In this document: positions 27,223 through 35,400 of the stretch, piece by piece
Numbering within the stretch: the stretch's first letter is position 1
How the letters are laid out: each line of letters begins with the position of its first letter
Source: Ponticaulis koreensis DSM 19734
Lineage (GTDB): Bacteria; Pseudomonadota; Alphaproteobacteria; Caulobacterales; Hyphomonadaceae
Length of the DNA: 64,000 nucleotides
Assembly (NCBI RefSeq): GCF_000420665.1
Contig: NZ_ATVJ01000001.1
Coordinates: forward strand, 1,931,588 to 1,995,587
Reading direction: 5' to 3'
Position numbers and translations under genes: made by a program
The notes under the pieces: model-generated
What the model was told of the DNA's origin: nothing
The model's database searches: none
What the model saw: only the letters and a program-made list of their open reading frames with translations

Positions 27223-27807
27223 ATGCTGGGGCGCCTGTTCAGCGACGATGTCATTGAGCTCGAGGTTGGTGGTGCAGACTTTCTGCTGCGTCTGGCGTCG
27301 AGGGGTGATTATCTGAACTGGCGCCGCGCACGTGCAGAAAATCACGCATTTCTGAAGCCCTATGAGCCTGTCTGGGCGGAAGATGCGCTCGATGAGGACC
27401 GCTATCGTCTGATGGTGCGTGATGCGCGCCGTGCATTCCGCTATCAGAGCGGCGCGGTGATGTTCCTGATCCATACAGATGAAGGCGAAGTGATTGGCGG
27501 CATCAATCTGTCCAATGTCCGTCGCCGCGTCGCGCAAATGGGCACGCTCGGATATTGGATGAGCGAACGCTGGGGCGGGCAGGGGCGTATGACCCGCGCC
27601 GTGGAACGCATGGTTCGGTTTGCCTTTTATGATTTCAACCTTCATCGTATCGAAGCAGGCTGTATTCCGGATAATGAAGCGTCTGCCCGGGTTCTGCTGA
27701 ATGCCGGTTTTCGCGAAGAAGGGTATGCAGAAAAGTATCTGCGCATAAATGGCGCCTGGCAGGATCATCGCCTGTTTGGCATCACCCGTCCTGAAGATGA
27801 CCTCTGA
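27223..27807 (+). CDS. GNAT acetyltransferase, RimJ/RimL type
   Basis: A 194-residue N-acetyltransferase. The acetyl-CoA segment GYWMSERWGGQGRMTRAVER and the C-terminal NLHRIEAGCIPDNEASARVL, NAGFREEGYA and DHRLFGI match the RimJ/RimL branch, which acetylates N-termini of ribosomal proteins and other amines. The target here is unknown. It is 12 bases after thrC and 26 bases before the EAL gene, so the three may be cotranscribed. Confidence 0.85.
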   Translation: MLGRLFSDDVIELEVGGADFLLRLASRGDYLNWRRARAENHAFLKPYEPVWAEDALDEDRYRLMVRDARRAFRYQSGAVMFLIHTDEGEVIGGINLSNVRRRVAQMGTLGYWMSERWGGQGRMTRAVERMVRFAFYDFNLHRIEAGCIPDNEASARVLLNAGFREEGYAEKYLRINGAWQDHRLFGITRPEDDL

Positions 27808-27833
27808 CCGCCGGTGTGCCCGTGGAGCAAAGT

Positions 27834-28931
27834 ATGAGTGACGCGCAGTATAACCTGTCCGAACTGGCCCCTGATCGCAGTGCAGCTCTTGAAGCTGCGC
27901 GTGTCAGCGTTTGGGACTGGAACCCGGCGTCAGGACATCTGCGCATTCGTGCGCATGGCGCGGCTGTCATTCCCGAAATTGAAGGTGACTGGAAGCTTGG
28001 TGCATTTCAGTCGCTGCTGAAAGGGCTGTCGGCTCGTGCGCTTGAGGGCGCTTTGACCTCCCGTCAGGGACATATTTCACTCCTCCTGCTTATGGCGGAT
28101 GGTCGTCGTTTCCGCATGGTTGGCGCGCGTGGTGAGGACGGCGAGGCGCGCGGTCTTCTATTCCTGGCGGACGCCGTAGATGATGTGCGCGCGCGACCAG
28201 CCATCGAAGCCGTCTTCCAGCCGATTATTCGTATTTCCGATGAGAAGCCGGTCGGCTTTGAGGCGCTCGCCCGTTGGCGCGATGATGACAATAAGCTGCG
28301 CCCGGTCGGTGAATTCTCCATCTCCGGGCATCCGTTCACGGGTTCTGATCTGGCCATCGAAATGCTGAGACAGACAGGCGATGCGCTTTGTGAGTGGTCA
28401 GCGGCATTCCCCGCGGATTCAGTGCATGCGCAGGTCAATCTGACCGGCAGCGACCTGTTTCAGGCTGACGTGATCCAGACCGTAGAAGACCTGATGGGGC
28501 AGGGCCGATTTTCGAAAGAGGCTTTGCGTATTGAGCTGACCGAGCAGGCGGCTCTGCGCGACTTCGATGACGGAGTTGCCGCGGCTGCTGCGCTCAGTGC
28601 ATCCGGCGTGACGCTTATTCTGGATGACTTCGGGTCCGGCCATTCCTCGCTTGCCTGGCTGGCAGCCATTCCGGCGAGTGCGATCAAGCTTGACCCACAG
28701 CTCACCCAGATGGCGGGCTCGCCGCGCGTCGATACGGTGCTAAATGGTGTCTGCAAGTTGGCACGCGAGCTTGGTATGTCGATCACCGCAGAGGGCGTCG
28801 AGGATAAGTCAAAGGTCGCTTTCCTGCAGAATATCGGCTGTGACTATGTGCAGGGATATGCCTATGCCCGCCCGATGACGCGCAGCGATGTGATTAGCTA
28901 TCTGAAGAACGAAGGGTTTGAGTCAGCCTAG
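27834..28931 (+). CDS. PAS-like / EAL domain cyclic-di-GMP phosphodiesterase
   Basis: A 365-residue cytoplasmic protein. Residues about 15-115 look like a PAS sensor domain (SVWDWNPASGHLRIRAHG, then ADGRRFRMVGARG). The EAL domain follows with all catalytic landmarks: FEALARW, QVNLTGSD, IELTEQAAL, LDDFGSGHSS, IKLDPQLTQ, ITAEGVEDK and YVQGYAYARPM. It should therefore hydrolyse c-di-GMP to pGpG. No GGDEF domain is present. ATG has GGAG six bases upstream; a GTG six codons earlier is an alternative. Its stop overlaps that of the convergent yqgE gene. Confidence 0.88.
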   Translation: MSDAQYNLSELAPDRSAALEAARVSVWDWNPASGHLRIRAHGAAVIPEIEGDWKLGAFQSLLKGLSARALEGALTSRQGHISLLLLMADGRRFRMVGARGEDGEARGLLFLADAVDDVRARPAIEAVFQPIIRISDEKPVGFEALARWRDDDNKLRPVGEFSISGHPFTGSDLAIEMLRQTGDALCEWSAAFPADSVHAQVNLTGSDLFQADVIQTVEDLMGQGRFSKEALRIELTEQAALRDFDDGVAAAAALSASGVTLILDDFGSGHSSLAWLAAIPASAIKLDPQLTQMAGSPRVDTVLNGVCKLARELGMSITAEGVEDKSKVAFLQNIGCDYVQGYAYARPMTRSDVISYLKNEGFESA

Positions 28932-29503
28932 GCGCGGCCCGCTGTGCCCGGCTGAAGCTGGGATGGAGACACGCCGAGCTTTTTCATCGCCCGTTCCCAT
29001 TTTTCATCAAAATCGGTGTCGAAGATAATGTCTTCGTCGGCATCTGCGACGAGCCAGACATTCTGTTTCAATTCGGCTTCAAGCTGATTCGGGCCCCAGC
29101 CTGAATAGCCAAGCGCCAACCGGCTGCGAATCGGCGGGTCAGCGGACGCAATTGCGTTCAGGACTTCTTTCGTCGCAGTGAGACGTAGCCCATCCGTGAT
29201 GTTGACCGTCGCGCCAGCGCTTTCAAAGTCTTCAGAATGAATAACGAAGCCGCGATCCTGACCAACAGGGCCGCCATGCAGCACGGGTTCATCCGGTAAC
29301 AGGCCGAGAATGGGCACATTCAGCTGATCAAGCAGGTCTGGCAGGCGCAGATCGCCCATTTCCTTGTTCAGGACAATGCCCATGGCATGCTCTTCGGTGT
29401 GGGCGCAGAGCAGGATGACAGATTTCTCAAAGCGCTCATCATCAATGCCGGGCATTGCGATGAGCAGTTTGCCTATCAGTCCTTCGGTTTCCTGCAATTC
29501 CAT
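28928..29503 (-). CDS. yqgE: YqgE/AlgH family protein
   Basis: A 191-residue member of the UPF0301 family: LIGKLLIAMPGIDDERFEKS at the start, GIVLNKEM, LHGGPVGQDRGFVIH and LALGYSGWGPNQLEAEL. Its biochemical function is not established; AlgH was linked to alginate regulation in Pseudomonas. I chose the second of two adjacent ATGs, with GGAG six bases upstream. It overlaps the EAL gene by four bases tail to tail (shared CTAG). Confidence 0.88.
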   Translation of the reverse strand: MELQETEGLIGKLLIAMPGIDDERFEKSVILLCAHTEEHAMGIVLNKEMGDLRLPDLLDQLNVPILGLLPDEPVLHGGPVGQDRGFVIHSEDFESAGATVNITDGLRLTATKEVLNAIASADPPIRSRLALGYSGWGPNQLEAELKQNVWLVADADEDIIFDTDFDEKWERAMKKLGVSPSQLQPGTAGRA

Positions 29504-29660
29504 CATAGCTCCAGAAGAATTGACGCTATCGTCTCCCGAAGCAGGCATTCTGGCAAGTGGCAGGTCATACAATCGCGATCAGAGCACGGTTCACACTGGC
29601 GCGAGCCATCGCATTTCGGTAAGGCTAGATGAAACAAACCTGACCTGAGGAGACCCGAAC

Positions 29661-30143
29661 GTGAGCATTTCTGTCGGCGATAAACTACCTGAAACAACTT
29701 TCATGACGATGGGTGCAAGCGGCCCTGAGCCGGTCGCGTCTGCTGACTTCTTTGCAGGCAAAACCGTAGCGCTTTTTGCAGTTCCTGGAGCGTTCACGCC
29801 TACTTGCTCCGCTAAGCACCTGCCGGGCTTCAAAGAGAAAGCAGGCGATCTGAAAGCTAAAGGCATCGACACAATCGCCTGCACATCCGTGAACGATGTA
29901 TTCGTTATGGATGCCTGGGGCAAAGACCAGTCCGTCGGCGAAGACGTCGTTATGCTCGCAGACGGCAATGGCGCTTTTGCTGATGCGATCGGCCTCGAAA
30001 TGGACGGTTCCGGCTTCGGCATGGGCAAGCGTTCGCGCCGCTATTCCATGGTCGTTAAAGACGGCGTGGTCGAGCAGCTGAACGTTGAAGAAGGCCCGAG
30101 CTTTGAGGTTTCCAGCGCGGATTACATGCTCGGCAAGCTCTAA
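29661..30143 (+). CDS. Peroxiredoxin, Prx5 type
   Basis: A 160-residue thiol peroxidase. The peroxidatic segment PGAFTPTCSAKHLPGF holds Cys49, and Cys74 may resolve or be accessory. The sequence FVMDAWGKDQ and the C-terminal VEEGPSFEVSSAD match the Prx5 group, which reduces hydrogen and alkyl peroxides using glutathione or glutaredoxin. The ATG (printed as GTG-type context gaacGTGAGC, read as initiating GTG) has TGAGGAGA upstream. Ends in a strong terminator shared with the convergent ABC-transporter gene. Confidence 0.92.
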   Translation: MSISVGDKLPETTFMTMGASGPEPVASADFFAGKTVALFAVPGAFTPTCSAKHLPGFKEKAGDLKAKGIDTIACTSVNDVFVMDAWGKDQSVGEDVVMLADGNGAFADAIGLEMDGSGFGMGKRSRRYSMVVKDGVVEQLNVEEGPSFEVSSADYMLGKL

Positions 30144-30165
30144 GCACAGGCCAGCTTAAAGAATT

Positions 30166-30193
30166 GCGCCGCAGGAAACTGCGGCGCTTTTTT
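30166..30193. terminator. Terminator after peroxiredoxin gene
   Basis: A stem GCGCCGCAG / CTGCGGCGC with a GAAA tetraloop and six T on the plus strand. It abuts the stop codon of the convergent ABC ATPase gene. Confidence 0.9.
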
Positions 30194-30974
30194 ATGCTTT
30201 GTTTTCCAGCTTTTTCGGATTTACGCGTTTGATGCGACGCGCATTTTCATACTGGGCAAGAACGTCCTCAGGTGCGCCATCCATCATGGTGCGCCCCTTA
30301 TCCAGCCAGATCACGCGATTGCAGGCCTCGCGTATGATGCGGGTGTTGTGGCTGCAGAGTACGGTGATGCCGGAGAACTCCAGAAGGCTCTTCATACGGT
30401 CGCGCGCTTTTTCCTGAAAATCGCGGTCGCCAACGCCGATCCATTCGTCGAGCAGCAAGATCTCCGGAGAGAAGGTTGTCGCAATGGAGAATGACAGCCG
30501 CATAGCCATGCCAGACGAATAGGTCCGCACCGGCATGTCGATGAAGTCACCAAGCTCGGAAAAGTCGATGATTTCCTGCTCGACTTCAGCGATCTGATCT
30601 TTGTTCAGACCGCGCATATAGCCACGCAGATAGATATTCTGGCGCCCTGTCGATTCGGCACGCGTGCCGAGGCCTACATTGAGCAGTGAAGAAATCTGGC
30701 CCTGCGTCTCAACCGTGCCCGCTGTCGGCGTATAAATGCCGGCAAGCGCGCGCAGAATGGTCGACTTGCCTGAACCGTTGCGCCCGATAATGCCGAGGCG
30801 CGCCCCCGCGCGAAGGTCGACGTTGAAATTATCGACCGCGAGAATGAATGAACGCTTCTGACGGGCAACAACGTCACCACGGCCCGACGCGTCGGAACTT
30901 ACGCGTTCTTCGGGCTTGTTCAGGCCGATGACCGGATAGGCGATTGTTACGTCTCTGGCGATTAGATGAACCAT
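30192..30974 (-). CDS. Polysaccharide ABC exporter, ATP-binding subunit (KpsT/Wzt-like)
   Basis: A 260-residue ATPase with Walker A GRNGSGKST (64-72), signature TYSSGMAMRL, Walker B ILLLDEWIGVGD and the His loop CSHNTRI. The DEWIGVGD form and the SLLNVGLG stretch are typical of the KpsT/Wzt/TagH exporters. There is no C-terminal carbohydrate-binding domain of the Wzt type; the protein ends shortly after the NBD. It should energise export of a lipid-linked glycan with the adjacent permease, whose gene ends nine bases upstream. Confidence 0.9.
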   Translation of the reverse strand: MVHLIARDVTIAYPVIGLNKPEERVSSDASGRGDVVARQKRSFILAVDNFNVDLRAGARLGIIGRNGSGKSTILRALAGIYTPTAGTVETQGQISSLLNVGLGTRAESTGRQNIYLRGYMRGLNKDQIAEVEQEIIDFSELGDFIDMPVRTYSSGMAMRLSFSIATTFSPEILLLDEWIGVGDRDFQEKARDRMKSLLEFSGITVLCSHNTRIIREACNRVIWLDKGRTMMDGAPEDVLAQYENARRIKRVNPKKLENKA

Positions 30975-30983
30975 GTTGCGCCC

Positions 30984-31826
30984 CTAGAACCAGAAGACCA
31001 TGCGCTTGCGGAAGCGCGCATAGAGACCAAATGCCAGTACCGTCACGATCAGCGCCAGCACGGATGTGAAAATCCAGCTGTCGACAGGAATTTCATTGTC
31101 GAGCACGGGCGTTCGGAACAGCCACAGGAAGTGGGTGAACGGGTTCCACCAGAGATATTTCATCGCGTTTGGCAGGGCTTCGGGAAACCAGAAGATCGGC
31201 GTCAGGAAGAATGTGACGCGCATGGTCGTTTGCATGAACTGGCCGAAGTCCCGGAACCGCAGCGAAATCACGCCAATAAGAAGCGTCACCGCATATGAGG
31301 TCCAGATCGTCAGGAATAGCGCAGGGATCAGCGTCAGCGCAGCCAGTCCAACCGGATATCTGTAGAAGGCCAGTACAGCGACCGCAGCGATAGCTGTCAG
31401 CAAAAGATTGAACAAGCAGCGTATGACAATAATCACCGGGTAGCCGGAGATCGGGATCGGGTCATTCCGGATCCAACCTTCAAACCCCTGAAAGATCGTG
31501 GTGGCCGAGTTCACAATGTTATTCATGAACTGCCAGACCAGAACGCCGAACGTCAGATAAAGAATGAAATAGTTGGGTCCGCGCGGGCTCTCCATGATCG
31601 GCATAAAGATCAGCGCTTTCACGCCCACAAAGGCCAGAAAAGTGATCGTAATCCAGAGCACGCCGAAAAAGGTCCGGCGGTAGCTTGTTTTGATATCTTC
31701 CCAGGCAAAGGCCAGCCAGAAGCGATGCAGGGAAAGCGTTTGCTTCAACTCGCCAAGCAGCGTCTGCACGGGAGACGTGTTTGATGAGACAGCGCTTTCA
31801 GGCTGGATACGGGTAAGTTCATTCAT
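30984..31826 (-). CDS. Polysaccharide ABC exporter, permease subunit (KpsM/Wzm-like)
   Basis: A 280-residue ABC-2 type membrane protein with six helices. The N-terminal AWEDIKTSYRRTFFGVLWIT and the closing LTPIFWFPEALP, WWNPFTHFLWLFRTPVL are the usual polysaccharide-export signatures. It pairs with the following ATPase gene. Upstream on the same strand, 35 bases away, is a lipoprotein gene, and before that the giant glycosyltransferase, giving a four-gene operon. Confidence 0.9.
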   Translation of the reverse strand: MNELTRIQPESAVSSNTSPVQTLLGELKQTLSLHRFWLAFAWEDIKTSYRRTFFGVLWITITFLAFVGVKALIFMPIMESPRGPNYFILYLTFGVLVWQFMNNIVNSATTIFQGFEGWIRNDPIPISGYPVIIVIRCLFNLLLTAIAAVAVLAFYRYPVGLAALTLIPALFLTIWTSYAVTLLIGVISLRFRDFGQFMQTTMRVTFFLTPIFWFPEALPNAMKYLWWNPFTHFLWLFRTPVLDNEIPVDSWIFTSVLALIVTVLAFGLYARFRKRMVFWF

Positions 31827-31861
31827 ACGCGAAGAGGCGTCCTGTTGTTCGGAAGCTCGGT

Positions 31862-32437
31862 TTATTCCGGAGCAACTGTTCCGGATACGATATCGATTTC
31901 ACGGATATAGGCGACATGGTTGCGAATGTCGTCCCCTTCGCCGAAATCAGCCGGACTGCCAAGCTGTTCACCGCTAATGCGCAGCAGGCCTGTCGTTTCG
32001 CTGGTGTCGACGCTGAATGGGATTTCAACTTCTTTCGCCTGGTAGCGTGATTCCATGTCGGCGAAGGCGATTTCCGCGACGACCGGCTCGTTGTCATTGA
32101 ACTGGAAACTGACGGAGCGGGATTCGATTTCGCCATTTGTCGGGAAGTATGGGGTGTAGCTCACCACGATATTGCCCTGACTACGTGTCAGGTTGAGTTC
32201 GATCAGCATGCTTTCGGATGACATCCAGCCGCCGTCATGCTTGGGCGCATATTCGCCCTCCAGAACACCATCGTCGGAAACGATACCGTTCGCAAAAAGT
32301 GACGGGATCGCTGTTTCTTCGACGGGTGGCGCAGAGGCTGCAACGTCATCGCTGGCGGGCGTTTCATTGCTATTGCCGCATGCGGCGAGGCCAAAGCTGA
32401 GCAAAAGAGCGGTCAGGACAGGAGCGTGTCGGCTCAT
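31862..32437 (-). CDS. Lipoprotein in the glycan export operon
   Basis: A 191-residue protein with a lipoprotein signal (TALLLSFGLAAC, lipid Cys20) and an Asp/Ser/Pro-rich linker. The remainder is beta-rich (SMLIELNLTRSQGNIVVSY, SVSFQFNDNEPVVAEIAF, GLLRISGEQLGSPADFGEGD) and could be a carbohydrate-binding-like sandwich, but I recognise no family. It lies between the giant glycosyltransferase gene (18 bases upstream) and the ABC permease gene, so a role at the envelope in glycan handling is a reasonable inference. Confidence 0.75.
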   Translation of the reverse strand: MSRHAPVLTALLLSFGLAACGNSNETPASDDVAASAPPVEETAIPSLFANGIVSDDGVLEGEYAPKHDGGWMSSESMLIELNLTRSQGNIVVSYTPYFPTNGEIESRSVSFQFNDNEPVVAEIAFADMESRYQAKEVEIPFSVDTSETTGLLRISGEQLGSPADFGEGDDIRNHVAYIREIDIVSGTVAPE

Positions 32438-32455
32438 ATCGAAATTCCTCGGTTT

Positions 32456-35400
32456 CTAGCGCAGAGTACGGTTTGTAATCCGGCGTTTGATTCCTTCGAC
32501 AACCCGCTGACGTAAGCGCGCGGCAGAAATGCCGGTCGCGGTGCCGCGATCAGTTGCTTCAGGCGTTGGTGTAACAAGATGATCGTAAATTGCGACACCA
32601 TTCAGGCAAAGGCTCAATTGTCTGCCATCCTGAGCAAGGCCACCTTCGCCGCCTATGATGAATTCGATCAGATAGGTTTCTGCAGGCTCGGCATCACGCA
32701 GATCAATGATCAGGTGTTGCTCGCCAGCTTGGGCGCTGTCGGCATGCTGAACTTCGCCGTTGATCAGAATCCGGTATGGCGTGGCATTGATCACCAGATC
32801 GCGGAAGAAAGAGATATCCAGTTTCAGGCTCTCTATCTTGCTAGATCCATCTTTCGGCCTGACGACGAGCGCGGCTTCGCGGCCCTCCATCCATTGGTGC
32901 CCTGATTCAGGGAAGCTCCAGTCACCCATTTGCCCGGCGCTGAGACCGCCTGACAGAGATGACTTTACGACTGTGTTCACAGGAATGTCTGCGACACGCC
33001 CCATCATGATAAATTCGGATTCAAAGTCGCGACCGGACGCCAGAACATCATCAGGCGTGGATGGCGTTTCTGTGGTGTCTGCGAAAGCTGGCGCCGGTTC
33101 CGAAGGTTCGGCAGGCGCTGGCGCATCTGTCTTATCCGGATGCGAAGCCAGATACAGTGAAGAGGCCAGTGAGAAGCCTGAGAGCATCACAGACAGCGTG
33201 CGCAAATCACCTTCAGGCACAAAGTTCCGGTCCGGTGCGAGCTCAATGCGGTAGACATCATCATCGGACAAAGCATCAGACGGGATATCGAACAGGATAG
33301 AGCGTTGGTCGGTATCGATCAGTTCTTCGTGCGCTTTAACGCCATTGACCGAGAAAACGAGATTCAAAGCGCCTTCATCTAGGGCGAGCGTCTTTGTAGA
33401 CAGGAACATTTCCACCCGCTTTGGGGTATCGAAACTGTTCCAGCCGACGTGGATGACGCCGCTCGAACCGACGAGCCAGACACCATCTGCTTCCATATGG
33501 CTCCAGCCCTCATCAAGGGAGGTGCCATCAAATCCCGATGCTGCGGACACAAATTGCCATTCGCCATCTTTGACAGGCGTTGGAATGATGTCTGACTTGG
33601 GTTCAACCGGTTCCGGTTTTGGTTCTGGCGCTGCAGCCGGCGCAACAGGCTCGGGAGCAGGAGCGATAGCCGCGCCTTCTTCGCACTTGATGGTGAGTTC
33701 TTTGACGCTGATGGACAGATCACGGACGTCACCTGGAACATCTGCCGTGAGCTTGGCGACGAACTCCATAACAAACGTTCCGCCTGGCAGGATTGCGCCC
33801 GGCGGGATGCCGATGTCGAACAGCATGAAGTTCTTGTTGAACTTATATGTGCCGATCTCTTCGCCGTTGATAAGGACGGTCATGGTCTGCCCGGAAGCGA
33901 CCAGATCGCCCACAGTGCTCGCGGCCAGATAGATGCGATGCGGAACACCTGCATTCTTAGGGGCGCGCAACAGGAAGCCCGCGCGTCGACCGTCCATCCA
34001 GGTGTGCGCAGCTTCAGGGAAGCTCCAGTCACCCAGCATGAAGTCATGCTTCAGAATCTGGCCGTTGATCGTGTAGGTGGTTTTGCTCTCGAACTCGAAG
34101 AACTCGTCTTCCTCGATACGGACAGGGAAGGGCACAGCCTCGCGGTGTTCGTCGACGGTTTCTTCGTACGGCTCTGCCGGTGGCTCGAGTTCGAAATACT
34201 CGGCGAGCTTTTGATAGTAGCGGTCGTGCGAGAAATATTTGCTTGCGAAACGGAAGCCGTCCTGAGCGCGCTGGCGTCTGGCGTCTTCGCTCTCCAGAAG
34301 GCTGAGAATATCGTCAGCCATATCCTCAGGCGAGGTGGCGACGTGGAAATACTCTTTGGCTTCGTCTGCAAGATCGTAAAGCGCGCGGTCGTTGATCGCG
34401 AAAGCCTGTCCGTCGCTCAGCGTCTCGATGACTTTGGTCGGGAAGCCTGTGCCTTCGGTAATCGAGAGCACGGTGACTTTGGCCATCTGGTAGATCACGC
34501 CAAGATCATCAACGCGCCCTAATGGAACGATCGAGGTTGGATACTTGGCCAGCTGCGTTTCATCGACTTCGTTGACGACGCGCGAAATGCTACCCGCGAT
34601 GAAGAGGCGATACCCTCTTGGCGCAAGGAAGGGCAGGAAGGTCTTCTCGATGAAGGACAGAAGCGACACATTGTTCGCCGGGTGGCTGGTGCCGACGTAG
34701 AGCATGTCGACTTCAACCGTGTCCACATCGTGCAGCAGCATAGCCGTCTTCATGTAGACGTTTTTCTGGATATTATCCTTCAGATAGGTTTCGCACGCGA
34801 CCGGATCTGAAATGTCGACCCGATGATCCCAGAGGCCCGCGATCGGGATCGGACGAAGCACTTCGACTTTATTGTTTTCGGTCTCATAGCTTTCTTTGAG
34901 CGGACCTGCGATCGCGATGGCATAGTCTGCGAGTTCAGAGGTTTTCTGCTCGTCGAGACGCTCGCGCTTGTCGAGTTCATTGTTCCAGCGTGTGTCGAAA
35001 TCGCCTTTGTCGCGAAGCTTGCGACGGATGCGATTCTGGTGCTCCAGCCAGTCATGAAGCTCCACCACCACTGGCGCATCCACGTCGGAAAAGACGTTGC
35101 GGACCATTGGCAGAGAGTAGGCATAGTTTGTGAAAATGCCTTTGAGATTGAACCGGTCCAGCGCCATCTTCGTGGTGCTGTTCAGACCGAAAAACCGTTC
35201 CATATAGGAGCGCTGCGCCGAGTGAGCGAGGTTTTCGCGCTTGTCCATATACTGCGGATTTGAGAAGCCTGCTTCGGCTATCCGTCCGGACAGCATTGAT
35301 CCGAATAGCGGCAGAAATTCGAAATCATCCCAGCTTTTGAAGAAGCGGCTGACGCGTTCTTTCTTCCAGGCGTTATAGCTGTTCGCGTCCTGAAACGGCC

